This document shows positions 7,079 to 14,069 of a stretch of DNA of 33,490 nt, piece after piece. The notes beneath the pieces are model-generated. The model ran no database searches and was not told where the DNA came from. It saw only the letters and a list, made by a program, of their open reading frames with translations. The stretch comes from a virus, in IMG/VR virus record IMGVR_UViG_3300030101_003037, positions 1 to 33,490 of that record. One strand, written 5' to 3'. Position 1 is the stretch's first letter. Every line of letters begins with the position of its first letter. Made by a program: the position numbers and the translations under genes.

Positions 7079-7627
7079 ATGAAAGCAAGAGAAACAAAAA
7101 ACGGAATTACTACTTATCCTATATTACCTTCTACTTGGAATGGTAAGAAAGGACATTATATAAACTTTAGAAATGCAGATAAAAAGACATTAGAGTCAGA
7201 AGGGTTTTATGATGTAGTACAGCCTTCTTACAATCCACAAACTCAAAACATAGGTGCTATAGAGTGGGATAAGAAAAAGAAAATCTTTACTCGCAAAGTA
7301 ACAGACATAGATTTCTCTGCAACTTATGAAGTAGTAGATGAAGAAAATAAAAAAACAGGAGAAGTAAAAAATGTTTATGATGTTGACACTAAAAAAGCAG
7401 ACTTAATAAAAGACTTAAAATCAAAAGCTAATAAATTATTATCACCAACAGATTGGCAAGTAGTAAGAAAAGCAGAAAGAGATATTGCTATTGATGATGA
7501 TGTCAAAGAAGAAAGAGCAAAAATATTAGCTGAATATGATAAAAAGAAAAAAGAGGTAAATGCTAAAAAGAAATATGGAACTCTTTTAAGTTATGATACT
7601 ACTTTTTTCCCTGTAAAACTTGACTAA
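7079..7627 (+). CDS. Possible tail fibre assembly protein
   Basis: 182 residues, charged and Lys-rich. The N-terminus (TYPILPSTWNGKKGHYINF) is followed by beta-type segments, then a helical region with LLSPTDWQVVRKAERDIAID and EERAKILAEYDKKKKEV. The LLxxTDWxVxRxxExxxxIxxxxxxxRxxI pattern is that of the helical segment of phage tail-fibre assembly chaperones. Its stop overlaps the start of the large LamG fibre gene (TAATG), as chaperone-fibre pairs often do. The role is inferred from this motif and placement. No signal peptide or membrane segment. Confidence 0.6.
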   Translation: MKARETKNGITTYPILPSTWNGKKGHYINFRNADKKTLESEGFYDVVQPSYNPQTQNIGAIEWDKKKKIFTRKVTDIDFSATYEVVDEENKKTGEVKNVYDVDTKKADLIKDLKSKANKLLSPTDWQVVRKAERDIAIDDDVKEERAKILAEYDKKKKEVNAKKKYGTLLSYDTTFFPVKLD

Positions 7628-10050
7628 TGAGTTTAGGAAAAAGATTATTTACAGAAGGAGCAGCAGCTTGTCTTACTGAAAACGTAAACCCATTTACAGG
7701 AACTTCTTCCGATAATGGAAAGGCATTATATAGTTTAGATTTTGATGCAAGTGATACATCAGGTGTATATAATGGCACACCTGTTGATGTAGATTTTGGA
7801 GTAAGCGGTAAAACACTCTTCGGAGCAAGATTTAATGGTTCTACTTCTTATATAGATTTACCTGTAAATAGTGCTTTAACAAAAGCAAATGATTTTAGTT
7901 GGTCTTTGTGGTTTAATTTAAGAAGTACAACATTAAATGACAACCAAACATTATTTGCTAACAACAGTACAAGTACTGCAAGATACTTTGTTATGTTTAA
8001 TAACTCAACTCTTGGAAGTATTAGATTTAATGGGAATGGTGGTGGTAATCATCATTCAGCAGCGGGATTAGTTACTGCAGGTACTTGGTTTCATTTAGCT
8101 GTAAGTAAATCATCTACAGCAGGACTCATAGTATATTTAAATGGTGTAGCTGTAATAACTGAAACTGGAGAAACTGGTGACTATACTAACGGAACTCAAG
8201 CTAATAGCAAAAATGTTTTAGGTGGTTATTATGTGCTTAACGCTTTACAAACCTCTTTTGCTTTAAAGGGAAAAATAGACCAAGTAAGAATATTCTCTAA
8301 AGCATTATCAAGTAGTGAAGTATCTACTTTGTACAATAGTGGAAACGGAGAAACTGCGTGTGTCCATACATCTACAACTGATAACAATGATTTCCCTGTT
8401 ACAAATACTGCTTATTACAAATTAGACAATTCAGCAGAGGATTCTAAAGGAACAAATGATGGAACAGAAACAGATATAGAATATCGTTTTGGTCGCTATG
8501 GTCAAGCTGCGGTGTTTAATGGAAGTAGTAGTAAAATAGAAGTTTCAGACCCTGTTATACCTGTTGGTGCAACATCTTTATCTTTTTGGTTTAATAATGA
8601 CAATACTGCTGGTTCGCTTTCAGGTGGAGAAACTCACTACATTTTAGGGAGTGGTGTTTCAAGTTCAAGCAAAGGTTTGACAGCAGGGTTTTTTGAACAA
8701 AAGTTTTTTGCTGTAGTTAATAACGCTGCAAGTTCAAGTTCTTTAACAGGCACAACTTTATTTAGTAAAACAAATTGGCATCATTGTGTGGTAACTTGGG
8801 ATGGAACGACAGGCTCAAATAAGTTAAAAATATATGTAAACGGAAATTTAGAAATTCAAGGCACTTCAAGTATTGCTGCTTCAACTATTTCAAGTTATAC
8901 TAACTTTGCTATTGGTGGCACACTTAGTAGTGGCTTTATAGGTGGTAGAGTTGACCAAGTACGCATATTTTCAACCGCATTATCGAGTTCTCAAGTAACA
9001 GAACTTTACAATGAAAAACCTGAAACAGATACATCTGACTTTAAAACTGTATTATATGAAGGAACAGGTGCAACCCAATATATTTCTAATGTAGGTATGG
9101 ACTTAGAAACAAGTGGCGGTTTGGTTTGGATAAAAAATAGAGATGTATCAGACCATCATGTTTTATTTGATAGTGTAAGGGGTGCAACAAAATACATAAT
9201 GAGTTCATTTCCAAATAGTCAAGAGTCTACTGATTCTGCAACTTTAACATCTTTTGAAAAAAATGGATTCTTTTTAGGTGCTGATGGTACAACAGGAGGT
9301 GCAGCAAATGGAAATAATGAGTCTTTAGTGGCTTGGGTTTGGAAAGGTGGCGGTGCGGCAGTTTCAAATGGTAATGGGAGTATTACAAGTTCTGTAAGTG
9401 CAAATACTGCTGCTGGATTTAGTATAGTATCTTGGACAGGTAATGGAACAGGTGCAACTATTGGACACGGACTTAGTGCTAAACCTGAACTTATACTTAT
9501 AAAAGCAAGAACAAGGACAAATAATTGGGGTGTATATGCAGAGGCAATTACGGCAGAGAACTTTTTAGTTTTAAATAGTACTGCTGCTCAAGGAGATTCA
9601 TCAACAGCTTTTAATGACACAGAGCCAACAAGTTCTGTTTTTACAGTAGGTTCTTCTCTTTCTTTTAATAATTCAGGTACAATGATAGCATATTGTTTTC
9701 ACTCTGTAAGCGGATATAGTAAAATAGGTACCTATGATGGAACAGGTTCATCAGTTAATAATAGAATATATACAACTGATGATGGAAATTCTACAGGCTC
9801 AAATGGTTTTAAACCAAGTTGGATTTTAATTAAAAATGCAGATGGTTCTTATGGTTGGGGTATTATTGATAATAGAAGATTAGCATCAGATGGAGATGTA
9901 AGGACATTATTTGCCAATAGTAATGGTGTTGAAGCGGATATATCTGGTAATATTATTTTTAATGATGACGGTTTTACAATACAAAACTATGGTGCTGGTT
10001 GGGCAAATCTTTCAAATGGGGACACCTATTTATATTACGCAATTAAATAA
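7627..10050 (+). CDS. Large tail fibre/adhesin with two LamG-type domains
   Basis: 807 residues. Two concanavalin/LamG-like jelly-roll domains occupy about 28-240 and 260-465. Each shows FNGSxSxI near the start, WFHLAV or WHHCVV before YLNG/YVNG, and a nearly identical end, VDQVRIFSxALSSSxVxxLYN. The remaining ~340 residues (VLYEGTGATQYISNVG..., VAWVWKGGGAAV, GLSAKPELILIKAR, SWILIKNADGSYGWGIIDNRR) form a third beta-rich module common at the ends of marine phage fibres. LamG folds bind glycans, so adsorption to host surface polysaccharide is the likely role. Start overlaps the previous stop. There is no autotransporter or signal peptide, consistent with a virion protein. Confidence 0.8.
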   Translation: MSLGKRLFTEGAAACLTENVNPFTGTSSDNGKALYSLDFDASDTSGVYNGTPVDVDFGVSGKTLFGARFNGSTSYIDLPVNSALTKANDFSWSLWFNLRSTTLNDNQTLFANNSTSTARYFVMFNNSTLGSIRFNGNGGGNHHSAAGLVTAGTWFHLAVSKSSTAGLIVYLNGVAVITETGETGDYTNGTQANSKNVLGGYYVLNALQTSFALKGKIDQVRIFSKALSSSEVSTLYNSGNGETACVHTSTTDNNDFPVTNTAYYKLDNSAEDSKGTNDGTETDIEYRFGRYGQAAVFNGSSSKIEVSDPVIPVGATSLSFWFNNDNTAGSLSGGETHYILGSGVSSSSKGLTAGFFEQKFFAVVNNAASSSSLTGTTLFSKTNWHHCVVTWDGTTGSNKLKIYVNGNLEIQGTSSIAASTISSYTNFAIGGTLSSGFIGGRVDQVRIFSTALSSSQVTELYNEKPETDTSDFKTVLYEGTGATQYISNVGMDLETSGGLVWIKNRDVSDHHVLFDSVRGATKYIMSSFPNSQESTDSATLTSFEKNGFFLGADGTTGGAANGNNESLVAWVWKGGGAAVSNGNGSITSSVSANTAAGFSIVSWTGNGTGATIGHGLSAKPELILIKARTRTNNWGVYAEAITAENFLVLNSTAAQGDSSTAFNDTEPTSSVFTVGSSLSFNNSGTMIAYCFHSVSGYSKIGTYDGTGSSVNNRIYTTDDGNSTGSNGFKPSWILIKNADGSYGWGIIDNRRLASDGDVRTLFANSNGVEADISGNIIFNDDGFTIQNYGAGWANLSNGDTYLYYAIK

Positions 10051-10205
10051 TGGATGATTCAATGAAGATTTTTTCAACCTATGCTGCAAGTCTCTTTGCT
10101 TTAGTTTTTAGTATAAGTGATATAAATTCTTTGCTTCAATTCTTAGTATTATTAGCAACGCTTGTTTATACTGTACTTAACATATATAAATCTTTTAAGA
10201 AATGA
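10050..10205 (+). CDS. Short membrane peptide of the lysis cassette
   Basis: 51 residues. ATG at 10050 shares its A with the fibre stop (TAATG) and the stop at 10203-10205 overlaps the next start, so the frame is coupled on both sides. A first hydrophobic stretch ([14 protein letters not shown]) and a second ([16 protein letters not shown]) could form two membrane passes. The C-terminus is basic (YKSFKK). Its place ahead of the peptidase and holin suggests a lysis accessory such as an antiholin or second holin, but nothing in the sequence proves it. Confidence 0.6.
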   Translation: MDDSMKIFSTYAASLFALVFSISDINSLLQFLVLLATLVYTVLNIYKSFKK

Positions 10206-10609
10206 AAATTACAAATGGTGCTGCTAAAGACATAAGACATTTTGCAGGGTCGCTTTTGGTATTTTTTTTAGTTGTTATAATACTTTTTTATCTTACAAAG
10301 TATTCAATACCAAATGAAAATGCACAAATAGTAAATACACTAATTGGAATGATAGCTGCTTCTATTGCTATGGTTATTGCAAGTATTACAGGAAGAAACC
10401 CTGATGACCTTGAAGCTGCTAAGAAAAAAATTAGTAATTTAGAAATGAAAATAGAAATGCTTGTAAGTGCTAAGGATATGCTTGAAGGTATGCTTATTAA
10501 ATTACAAGATGATACAATAGATAGACTACTATTAAAAAATACACTTGCCTATGATGACTGTAAGTCAGGAAAATGCGGATGTAAAAACGAATGTACAAAT
10601 GAGTCTTAA
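10202..10609 (+). CDS. Membrane protein with Cys-rich tail, lysis cassette
   Basis: 135 residues. Two membrane segments are visible: about 18-38 ([17 protein letters not shown]) and 47-65 ([19 protein letters not shown]). A helical, probably coiled-coil region follows ([23 protein letters not shown]), and the tail is Cys-rich ([14 protein letters not shown]). It overlaps the peptidase gene by 11 nt and the upstream membrane peptide by 4 nt. Two transmembrane segments plus a cytoplasmic coiled coil beside an endolysin fit a holin or a lysis regulator. The Cys cluster could bind metal or form disulfides. Assignment is by topology and location only. Confidence 0.7.
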   Translation: MKITNGAAKDIRHFAGSLLVFFLVVIILFYLTKYSIPNENAQIVNTLIGMIAASIAMVIASITGRNPDDLEAAKKKISNLEMKIEMLVSAKDMLEGMLIKLQDDTIDRLLLKNTLAYDDCKSGKCGCKNECTNES

Positions 10610-10979
10610 ATATTTTAGATATGAAGAATTTGACTCTCCAGATTTGCCTAACTCTGGTGCTGCTAATATGGATAACAACTTTCTTTCAATGCTCGATAAT
10701 GCAAGGGGGATTGCTGGTATACCCTTCAAAATTTCTTCTGGATTCAGAACAGATAATTACAATCAATCTCTTAGTGCAAGAGGATATTCAGCGAGTCCAA
10801 ACTCAAGCCATCTTAAAGGAGAGGCAGCAGATATTGTCTGCAAAAGCTCAAAAGATAGATGGACTATCATTACAGCACTCCAAGAGGCTGGATTCCGTAG
10901 ATTGGGAATTAGCTCCTCATTTATTCACGTGGACTCAAGCGACTTATGGAAACCCTCGCCTGTTATATGGACTTACTAA
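10599..10979 (+). CDS. Endolysin: M15-type peptidoglycan peptidase
   Basis: 126 residues of the zinc D,D-/D,L-carboxypeptidase family (M15). Motifs in order: SSGFRT (47-51), [12 protein letters not shown] with zinc ligands His71 and Asp78, AGFRRLGI, and FIHVD with His110 as the third ligand and Asp112 nearby. It would cut peptide stems of host peptidoglycan at lysis. The frame extends upstream to an ATG at 10545, but the added residues ([13 protein letters not shown]) are translated from the previous gene, and family members begin [11 protein letters not shown], so 10599 is chosen. No signal peptide is present, so export needs the holin beside it. Confidence 0.85.
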   Translation: MSLKYFRYEEFDSPDLPNSGAANMDNNFLSMLDNARGIAGIPFKISSGFRTDNYNQSLSARGYSASPNSSHLKGEAADIVCKSSKDRWTIITALQEAGFRRLGISSSFIHVDSSDLWKPSPVIWTY

Positions 10980-11005
10980 AACTGATACAGTAGGAAGCAC
11001 TATAA

Positions 11006-11383
11006 ATGATTAAAACATTACTTAGTTTACTTACAGGAAGGAACAGAGAAAAGTCAGCTCTTGGAGGTCTTGCAATAGAACTCAGAGAAGCTATAAAAGG
11101 AAAAGAACTTGACCCAAATGCAATACTTGAAATCCAAGCTAAAATCAATGAAATTGAAGCACAACATAGAAACTTATTTGTTAGTGGTTGGCGTCCTTCT
11201 GTTGGTTGGGTATGCTCTCTTGCATTTGCTTATCATTTTGTTGCCTTTCCAATTATTAAAACTATATATCCAGATACTGAATTTCCTGTATTAGAAACAG
11301 AACCTTTATTTACAGTTCTAATGGGTATGTTAGGCTTAGGTGGTTTAAGGACCTATGAAAAAATAAAAGACAAAGCAAAATGA
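11006..11383 (+). CDS. Holin, 3-TM family
   Basis: 125 residues. The N-terminal half is helical and charged. The second half carries the family pattern: WRPSVGWV at 62-69 entering the first membrane helix (CSLAFAYHFVAFPIIKTIY), then LFTVLMGMLGLGGLRTYEKIK with the conserved GLRTxEK ending. Proteins of this type, found next to M15 endolysins, form the membrane lesions that release endolysin. The stop overlaps the next tiny ORF (ATGA). The start at 11006 is the only ATG consistent with family length. Confidence 0.8.
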   Translation: MIKTLLSLLTGRNREKSALGGLAIELREAIKGKELDPNAILEIQAKINEIEAQHRNLFVSGWRPSVGWVCSLAFAYHFVAFPIIKTIYPDTEFPVLETEPLFTVLMGMLGLGGLRTYEKIKDKAK

Positions 11384-11439
11384 TTTGTCCTCATTGTGTA
11401 TTAGTGGTATTAAGTTTAATTTATTTTACTTTTAGATAA
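11380..11439 (+). CDS. Hydrophobic 19-residue mini-ORF with CPHC motif
   Basis: ATG at 11380 overlaps the holin stop (ATGA), and its TAA at 11437-11439 overlaps the next ATG (TAATG). The product is MICPHC followed by a 12-residue hydrophobic run (VLVVLSLIYFTF) and a final Arg. A CxxC next to a short membrane anchor could be a membrane-tethered thiol or metal site, or the peptide may only serve translational coupling between neighbours. Perfect start-stop overlap on both sides is the main support; length makes chance a real alternative. Confidence 0.45.
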   Translation: MICPHCVLVVLSLIYFTFR

Positions 11440-11570
11440 TGGCAAGACAAGCAACTTTCGTTTTTAGAGAGAAAAAAAAAATAAAAAGAAAGGGTAGACA
11501 TTCAAAAAAAGCATCTCTACTTAAAAATTCAAAGACCTACAAGAAGCTCTATAGAGGGCAAGGCAGATAA
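11439..11570 (+). CDS. Small basic protein, conserved in marine phages
   Basis: 43 residues beginning MARQATFVFREKKK, with about 17 Lys/Arg. The pattern FREKKKIKRKGRHSKKASLL, NSKTYKKLYRGQGR matches a family of short basic peptides ending YRGQG or YVGQG that recurs in phages of marine Bacteroidota. Function is unknown; nucleic-acid binding is suggested by charge only. The start shares an A with the previous stop. Confidence 0.65.
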   Translation: MARQATFVFREKKKIKRKGRHSKKASLLKNSKTYKKLYRGQGR

Positions 11571-11582
11571 TTTTTAGAAATT

Positions 11583-11909
11583 ATGAACAATATTTTACAT
11601 CTTAAAAAAATTCCTTCTACCTTTGGTGGGTTAGTGGGATATATGTCTAACTTAATAATTAATTATAAAATGGAAGATACCACTATCAGAGATTTATCTG
11701 ACAAAATCATTAAAGATTTTGGCAAAACAATTAAAGAAAAAACAGATATTTTGTTAATGCTTGATGCTACAATGTATACAAACTTAGGAATTGATTCAAC
11801 TAAAGGAGAAAAGACTAAAGTAAAATCTGATAGTAAGTATATTTATAAACAAATTAAAAGTATGGATGAGTCTTTAGGTAAGTCTCTACTTTTTCAGATG
11901 GATGGTTAA
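11583..11909 (+). CDS. Hypothetical protein upstream of NinG
   Basis: 108 residues, mixed charged, helical in composition, without membrane segments or recognisable motifs. The stop overlaps the NinG-like gene by 8 nt, so the two are probably translated together. I do not recognise the family. It is the first gene after the lysis cassette, with no promoter or terminator visible between them, so it may be read from the lysis operon. Confidence 0.65.
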   Translation: MNNILHLKKIPSTFGGLVGYMSNLIINYKMEDTTIRDLSDKIIKDFGKTIKEKTDILLMLDATMYTNLGIDSTKGEKTKVKSDSKYIYKQIKSMDESLGKSLLFQMDG

Positions 11910-12279
11910 GGTAACAAGAAGTAAACTAATAAAAAAGCTGGATAGAATTTTCAGCGAGTACATAAGAAAAAGAGATGCTGATAAAAATGGATTTGCTAAA
12001 TGTATTTCATGTAATAAAAAACTACATTGGAAAGAAATGGATGCAGGACATTTTAGGTCAAGAAAATATATGTCAACTCGCTATGATGAACAGAATGTAT
12101 TTAGTCAATGTAGGTACTGTAACAGATATAACCAGGGAAGTATATATGAATACAGTAGAGCTTTAGGTGTAGAGTTATCAGAAAAACTTTACATTAAAAG
12201 CCAAGAAACAAAAAAACATAGTATCTTTGAGTTACAAGAACTTATAGATTTTTATAAAAAGAAAATCATTGTTGAATGA
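11902..12279 (+). CDS. ninG: NinG/Rap-type HNH recombination nuclease
   Basis: 125 residues. Conserved order: KLDRIFSEYIRKRD (11-25), CISC (Cys34, Cys37) forming half a zinc site, DAGHFRSRKYMSTR with the HNH His50, and CRYCNRYNQGS (Cys70, Cys73) with the Asn of the nuclease core, then a helical tail. This is the lambda NinG/Rap pattern, a protein that helps resolve recombination intermediates by cutting Holliday junctions. It follows an unknown gene by overlap and is followed by a clear terminator that closes this transcription unit. Confidence 0.85.
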   Translation: MVKVTRSKLIKKLDRIFSEYIRKRDADKNGFAKCISCNKKLHWKEMDAGHFRSRKYMSTRYDEQNVFSQCRYCNRYNQGSIYEYSRALGVELSEKLYIKSQETKKHSIFELQELIDFYKKKIIVE

Positions 12280-12304
12280 AGTTTGGTTTTTTAATTGTTT
12301 GATT

Positions 12305-12332
12305 GGAGGGTGTAAAAACCCTCCTTTTTTTT
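12305..12332 (+). terminator. Rho-independent terminator after ninG
   Basis: GGAGGG at 12305-12310 pairs with CCCTCC at 12319-12324 around an 8-nt loop, followed by eight T residues. It separates the late lysis/ninG unit from the replication block. Confidence 0.9.
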
Positions 12333-12347
12333 ATTAACATTTTTTCC

Positions 12348-12355
12348 TATATTTG
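12348..12355 (+). promoter_or_regulatory. Candidate host-type (Bacteroidota) promoter -7 box
   Basis: TATATTTG at 12348-12355 matches the Bacteroidota -7 consensus TAnnTTTG exactly. It sits 16 nt after a terminator and 4 nt before the first ATG of the replication block. No TTTG lies at the usual -33 distance, where the terminator T-run is instead, so the match is partial. Confidence 0.5.
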
Positions 12356-12359
12356 AATT

Positions 12360-12479
12360 ATGGAAAATTTATATCAAAGATTAATAGAACTTGAGGGAGA
12401 AAACAAAGAACTCAAGCAAGAAAACAAACTTCTAAAACAACAACTTTATTATGGACAAGACTCAAATGTACATCATTAG
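12360..12479 (+). CDS. 39-residue leucine-zipper peptide
   Basis: ATG at 12360, 4 nt after the promoter-like box, and stop at 12477-12479. Leu at positions 4, 11, 18 and 25 falls every seventh residue, with Asn at 15 and 22 also spaced by seven. This is the classical dimeric zipper spacing (LIELEGENKELKQENKLL). The last 29 nt overlap the next small ORF in another frame. There is no DNA-binding basic region before the zipper, so it may act as a dimerising partner. Function unknown. Confidence 0.55.
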   Translation: MENLYQRLIELEGENKELKQENKLLKQQLYYGQDSNVHH

Positions 12480-12585
12480 ACAATCTACGCTTAAAATGGC
12501 AGTAGACCTTGTAATAGCTGACAAGGTAGAAATTAAAGACTTAACAAAAGTAGCTACAAAATTAGAACAACATGTAACTCAGTAA
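12451..12585 (+). CDS. 44-residue protein next to the OB-fold gene
   Basis: ATG at 12451 and TAA at 12583-12585, 2 nt before the next ATG. Sequence features: MYIIRQSTLKMAVDLVIADKVEIKDLTKVATKLEQ, two predicted helices. Short proteins with an STLKxAVDL segment recur upstream of replication genes in flavobacterial phages, but I know no function. It overlaps the zipper peptide by 29 nt. Confidence 0.55.
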   Translation: MDKTQMYIIRQSTLKMAVDLVIADKVEIKDLTKVATKLEQHVTQ

Positions 12586-12587
12586 TT

Positions 12588-12917
12588 ATGGAATTAAAAT
12601 TAGAAGGTAAAATTCAAAAGATTGGTCAAGAAGAACAAATCAAAAACTTGACAAAAAGGAGTATGTTATTAACTACAAATGACAAATATCCTCAAACAGT
12701 ACAATTAGACTTTATCAATGACAAAGTTAATCAACTAACAAATTTTAGTGATGGAGACCTTGTAAGTGTTTCTTTTAATGTTAGAGGAAACGAATACAAA
12801 GGAAAGTATTACACAAACCTACAAGGTTGGAAAATATCAGAAATGCTTGGAGAGGTTTCTAACTTACAGCAGAACCCATCTCGGCAACCTGTAGAGACAG
12901 GAGACTTACCATTTTAA
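12588..12917 (+). CDS. OB-fold ssDNA-binding-like protein (DUF3127 type)
   Basis: 109 residues. The pattern LEGKIQKIGxxxxIKNLTKRSMLL, YPQTVQLDFINDK, GDLVSVSFNVRGNEYKGKYYTNLQGWKI is that of DUF3127 OB-fold proteins, found in Bacteroidota and their phages and thought to bind single-stranded DNA. The chain ends DLPF, a match to the acidic-aromatic tip of bacterial SSB (DDDIPF) that recruits replication proteins. A role in phage replication or recombination is likely. A terminator follows 6 nt after its stop. Confidence 0.7.
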   Translation: MELKLEGKIQKIGQEEQIKNLTKRSMLLTTNDKYPQTVQLDFINDKVNQLTNFSDGDLVSVSFNVRGNEYKGKYYTNLQGWKISEMLGEVSNLQQNPSRQPVETGDLPF

Positions 12918-12922
12918 GTAAC

Positions 12923-12948
12923 AGGGGGATTATTCCCCCTTTTTTTTT
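12923..12948 (+). terminator. Terminator or attenuator abutting the helicase start
   Basis: AGGGGGA at 12923-12929 pairs with TCCCCCT at 12934-12940 around a 4-nt loop, followed by T to 12948. The next ATG begins at 12949, so the T-run forms the whole leader of the ATPase gene. Either the gene depends on readthrough, or the hairpin limits its expression. Confidence 0.8.
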
Positions 12949-13857
12949 ATGATTGTTCAAGGAAAAGAAATACTTGATAAGATATTAGACTACAAGTATG
13001 GTAGGATTAAAAAAGGTCTCCCCATAGGTATTGAGGGAATAGACAACCACTATAGATACTTACAGAATAATTTTGTTCTTACTATAGGTCATGCAAACAC
13101 AGGCAAGACTACTTTTATTATATATCTCTTTGTAGTTTGGGCTATTAAACACAACCTTAGATTTTTATTGTTTTCTTCTGAGAATACTCCAGAAAGTATT
13201 ATGAGAAAGATAATAGAATTTAAAATGGGTCAGACAGTAGACCAAGCCTCAGAGATGAAAATAGGTAATGCAATATCTTGGGCAGAAAACCATTTTAAAC
13301 TAATAGACAACTCAAGACTTTATAATTACAAAGACTTACTTAATGAAGCAAAAGCAATTAAAGATGCTTGGGATTATAATTGTATATTAATAGACCCTTA
13401 CAACTCTCTTAAAAAAGAGCATACACTTGTAAAAGCAGTTGGAACTCATGAGTATGACTATGAGGTAGCTTCGGAGTTTAGGATGTTTGCTAAAAAGCAA
13501 AAGGTATCTGTATATCTAAATGTTCATGCAAACACTCAATCTATAAGACAGGTCCATCCAAAAGGTCATGAGTATGAAGGTTTAGCAACTCCACTTAATG
13601 GAGCAAACATTGAAGGAGGTTCCAAGTGGGTCTCAAGGTCTGATGACATACTTTCAATACATAGGTATATTGCTCATCCTCAAGAGTGGATGTTTACTCA
13701 GCTCCATGTCTTAAAAGTAAAGGAGATAGAACTAAATGGTAGACCTACAAGCCATGACAAACCCTTAAAGTTTAGAATGGCTATTGACAATGTAGGCTTT
13801 CTATATGAAGGCTTAGATATATTAAACGATAAACAACCCAAACAAATAAAGATATGA
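12949..13857 (+). CDS. RecA/DnaB-fold replicative ATPase (helicase-like)
   Basis: 302 residues. The Walker A motif GHANTGKT lies at 47-54 and Walker B ILID at 146-149 in CILIDPYNSL. Downstream are VSVYLNVHANTQ (sensor-like His) and an Arg/Lys-rich segment GGSKWVSRSDDIL. The order matches the RecA-type core of DnaB/Twinkle helicases and the RepA-like group. No N-terminal primase or DnaB N-domain is present, and no primase gene is visible elsewhere. It probably unwinds DNA as a hexamer at the replication fork. Start at 12949 directly follows the terminator T-run, and its stop overlaps the next gene (ATGA). Confidence 0.8.
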   Translation: MIVQGKEILDKILDYKYGRIKKGLPIGIEGIDNHYRYLQNNFVLTIGHANTGKTTFIIYLFVVWAIKHNLRFLLFSSENTPESIMRKIIEFKMGQTVDQASEMKIGNAISWAENHFKLIDNSRLYNYKDLLNEAKAIKDAWDYNCILIDPYNSLKKEHTLVKAVGTHEYDYEVASEFRMFAKKQKVSVYLNVHANTQSIRQVHPKGHEYEGLATPLNGANIEGGSKWVSRSDDILSIHRYIAHPQEWMFTQLHVLKVKEIELNGRPTSHDKPLKFRMAIDNVGFLYEGLDILNDKQPKQIKI

Positions 13858-14069
13858 TAATAGTAGGAGGAATACTTTTAATACTTTGTATAGTATTCTA
13901 CATGATAGCTATGTATAAAAATGCTACTGTAGGCTTTGCTCCTATACTTGGTTTAATGGCAGGTGCTTTATTATCTTATACTGATTATGACAATGAAAGA
14001 GAATATACATTACAATGTTGTTTTTTTATAATTAGTATGACAGTACAATGGGAAGAAAAAAATGGTTAG
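13854..14069 (+). CDS. Small membrane protein in the replication block
   Basis: 71 residues. Residues 1-20 (MIIVGGILLILCIVFYMIAM) and 26-44 (VGFAPILGLMAGALLSY) are two hydrophobic stretches, with a charged hinge between and a Cys-containing segment after (QCCFFIISM). It overlaps both neighbours (4 nt upstream, 22 nt downstream with the sigma-like gene). Two-pass membrane proteins in early phage regions may act in host takeover or superinfection exclusion; there is no evidence for either here. Confidence 0.6.
   Translation: MIIVGGILLILCIVFYMIAMYKNATVGFAPILGLMAGALLSYTDYDNEREYTLQCCFFIISMTVQWEEKNG

Noticed and set aside
10545-10598. Start at ATG 10545 for the M15 peptidase
   Set aside because: It lies deep in the upstream gene and the added residues do not fit the family; 10599 gives the usual start.
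10621-11013. 130-residue frame overlapping the M15 peptidase
   Set aside because: Out-of-frame shadow; the peptidase frame carries the zinc ligands.
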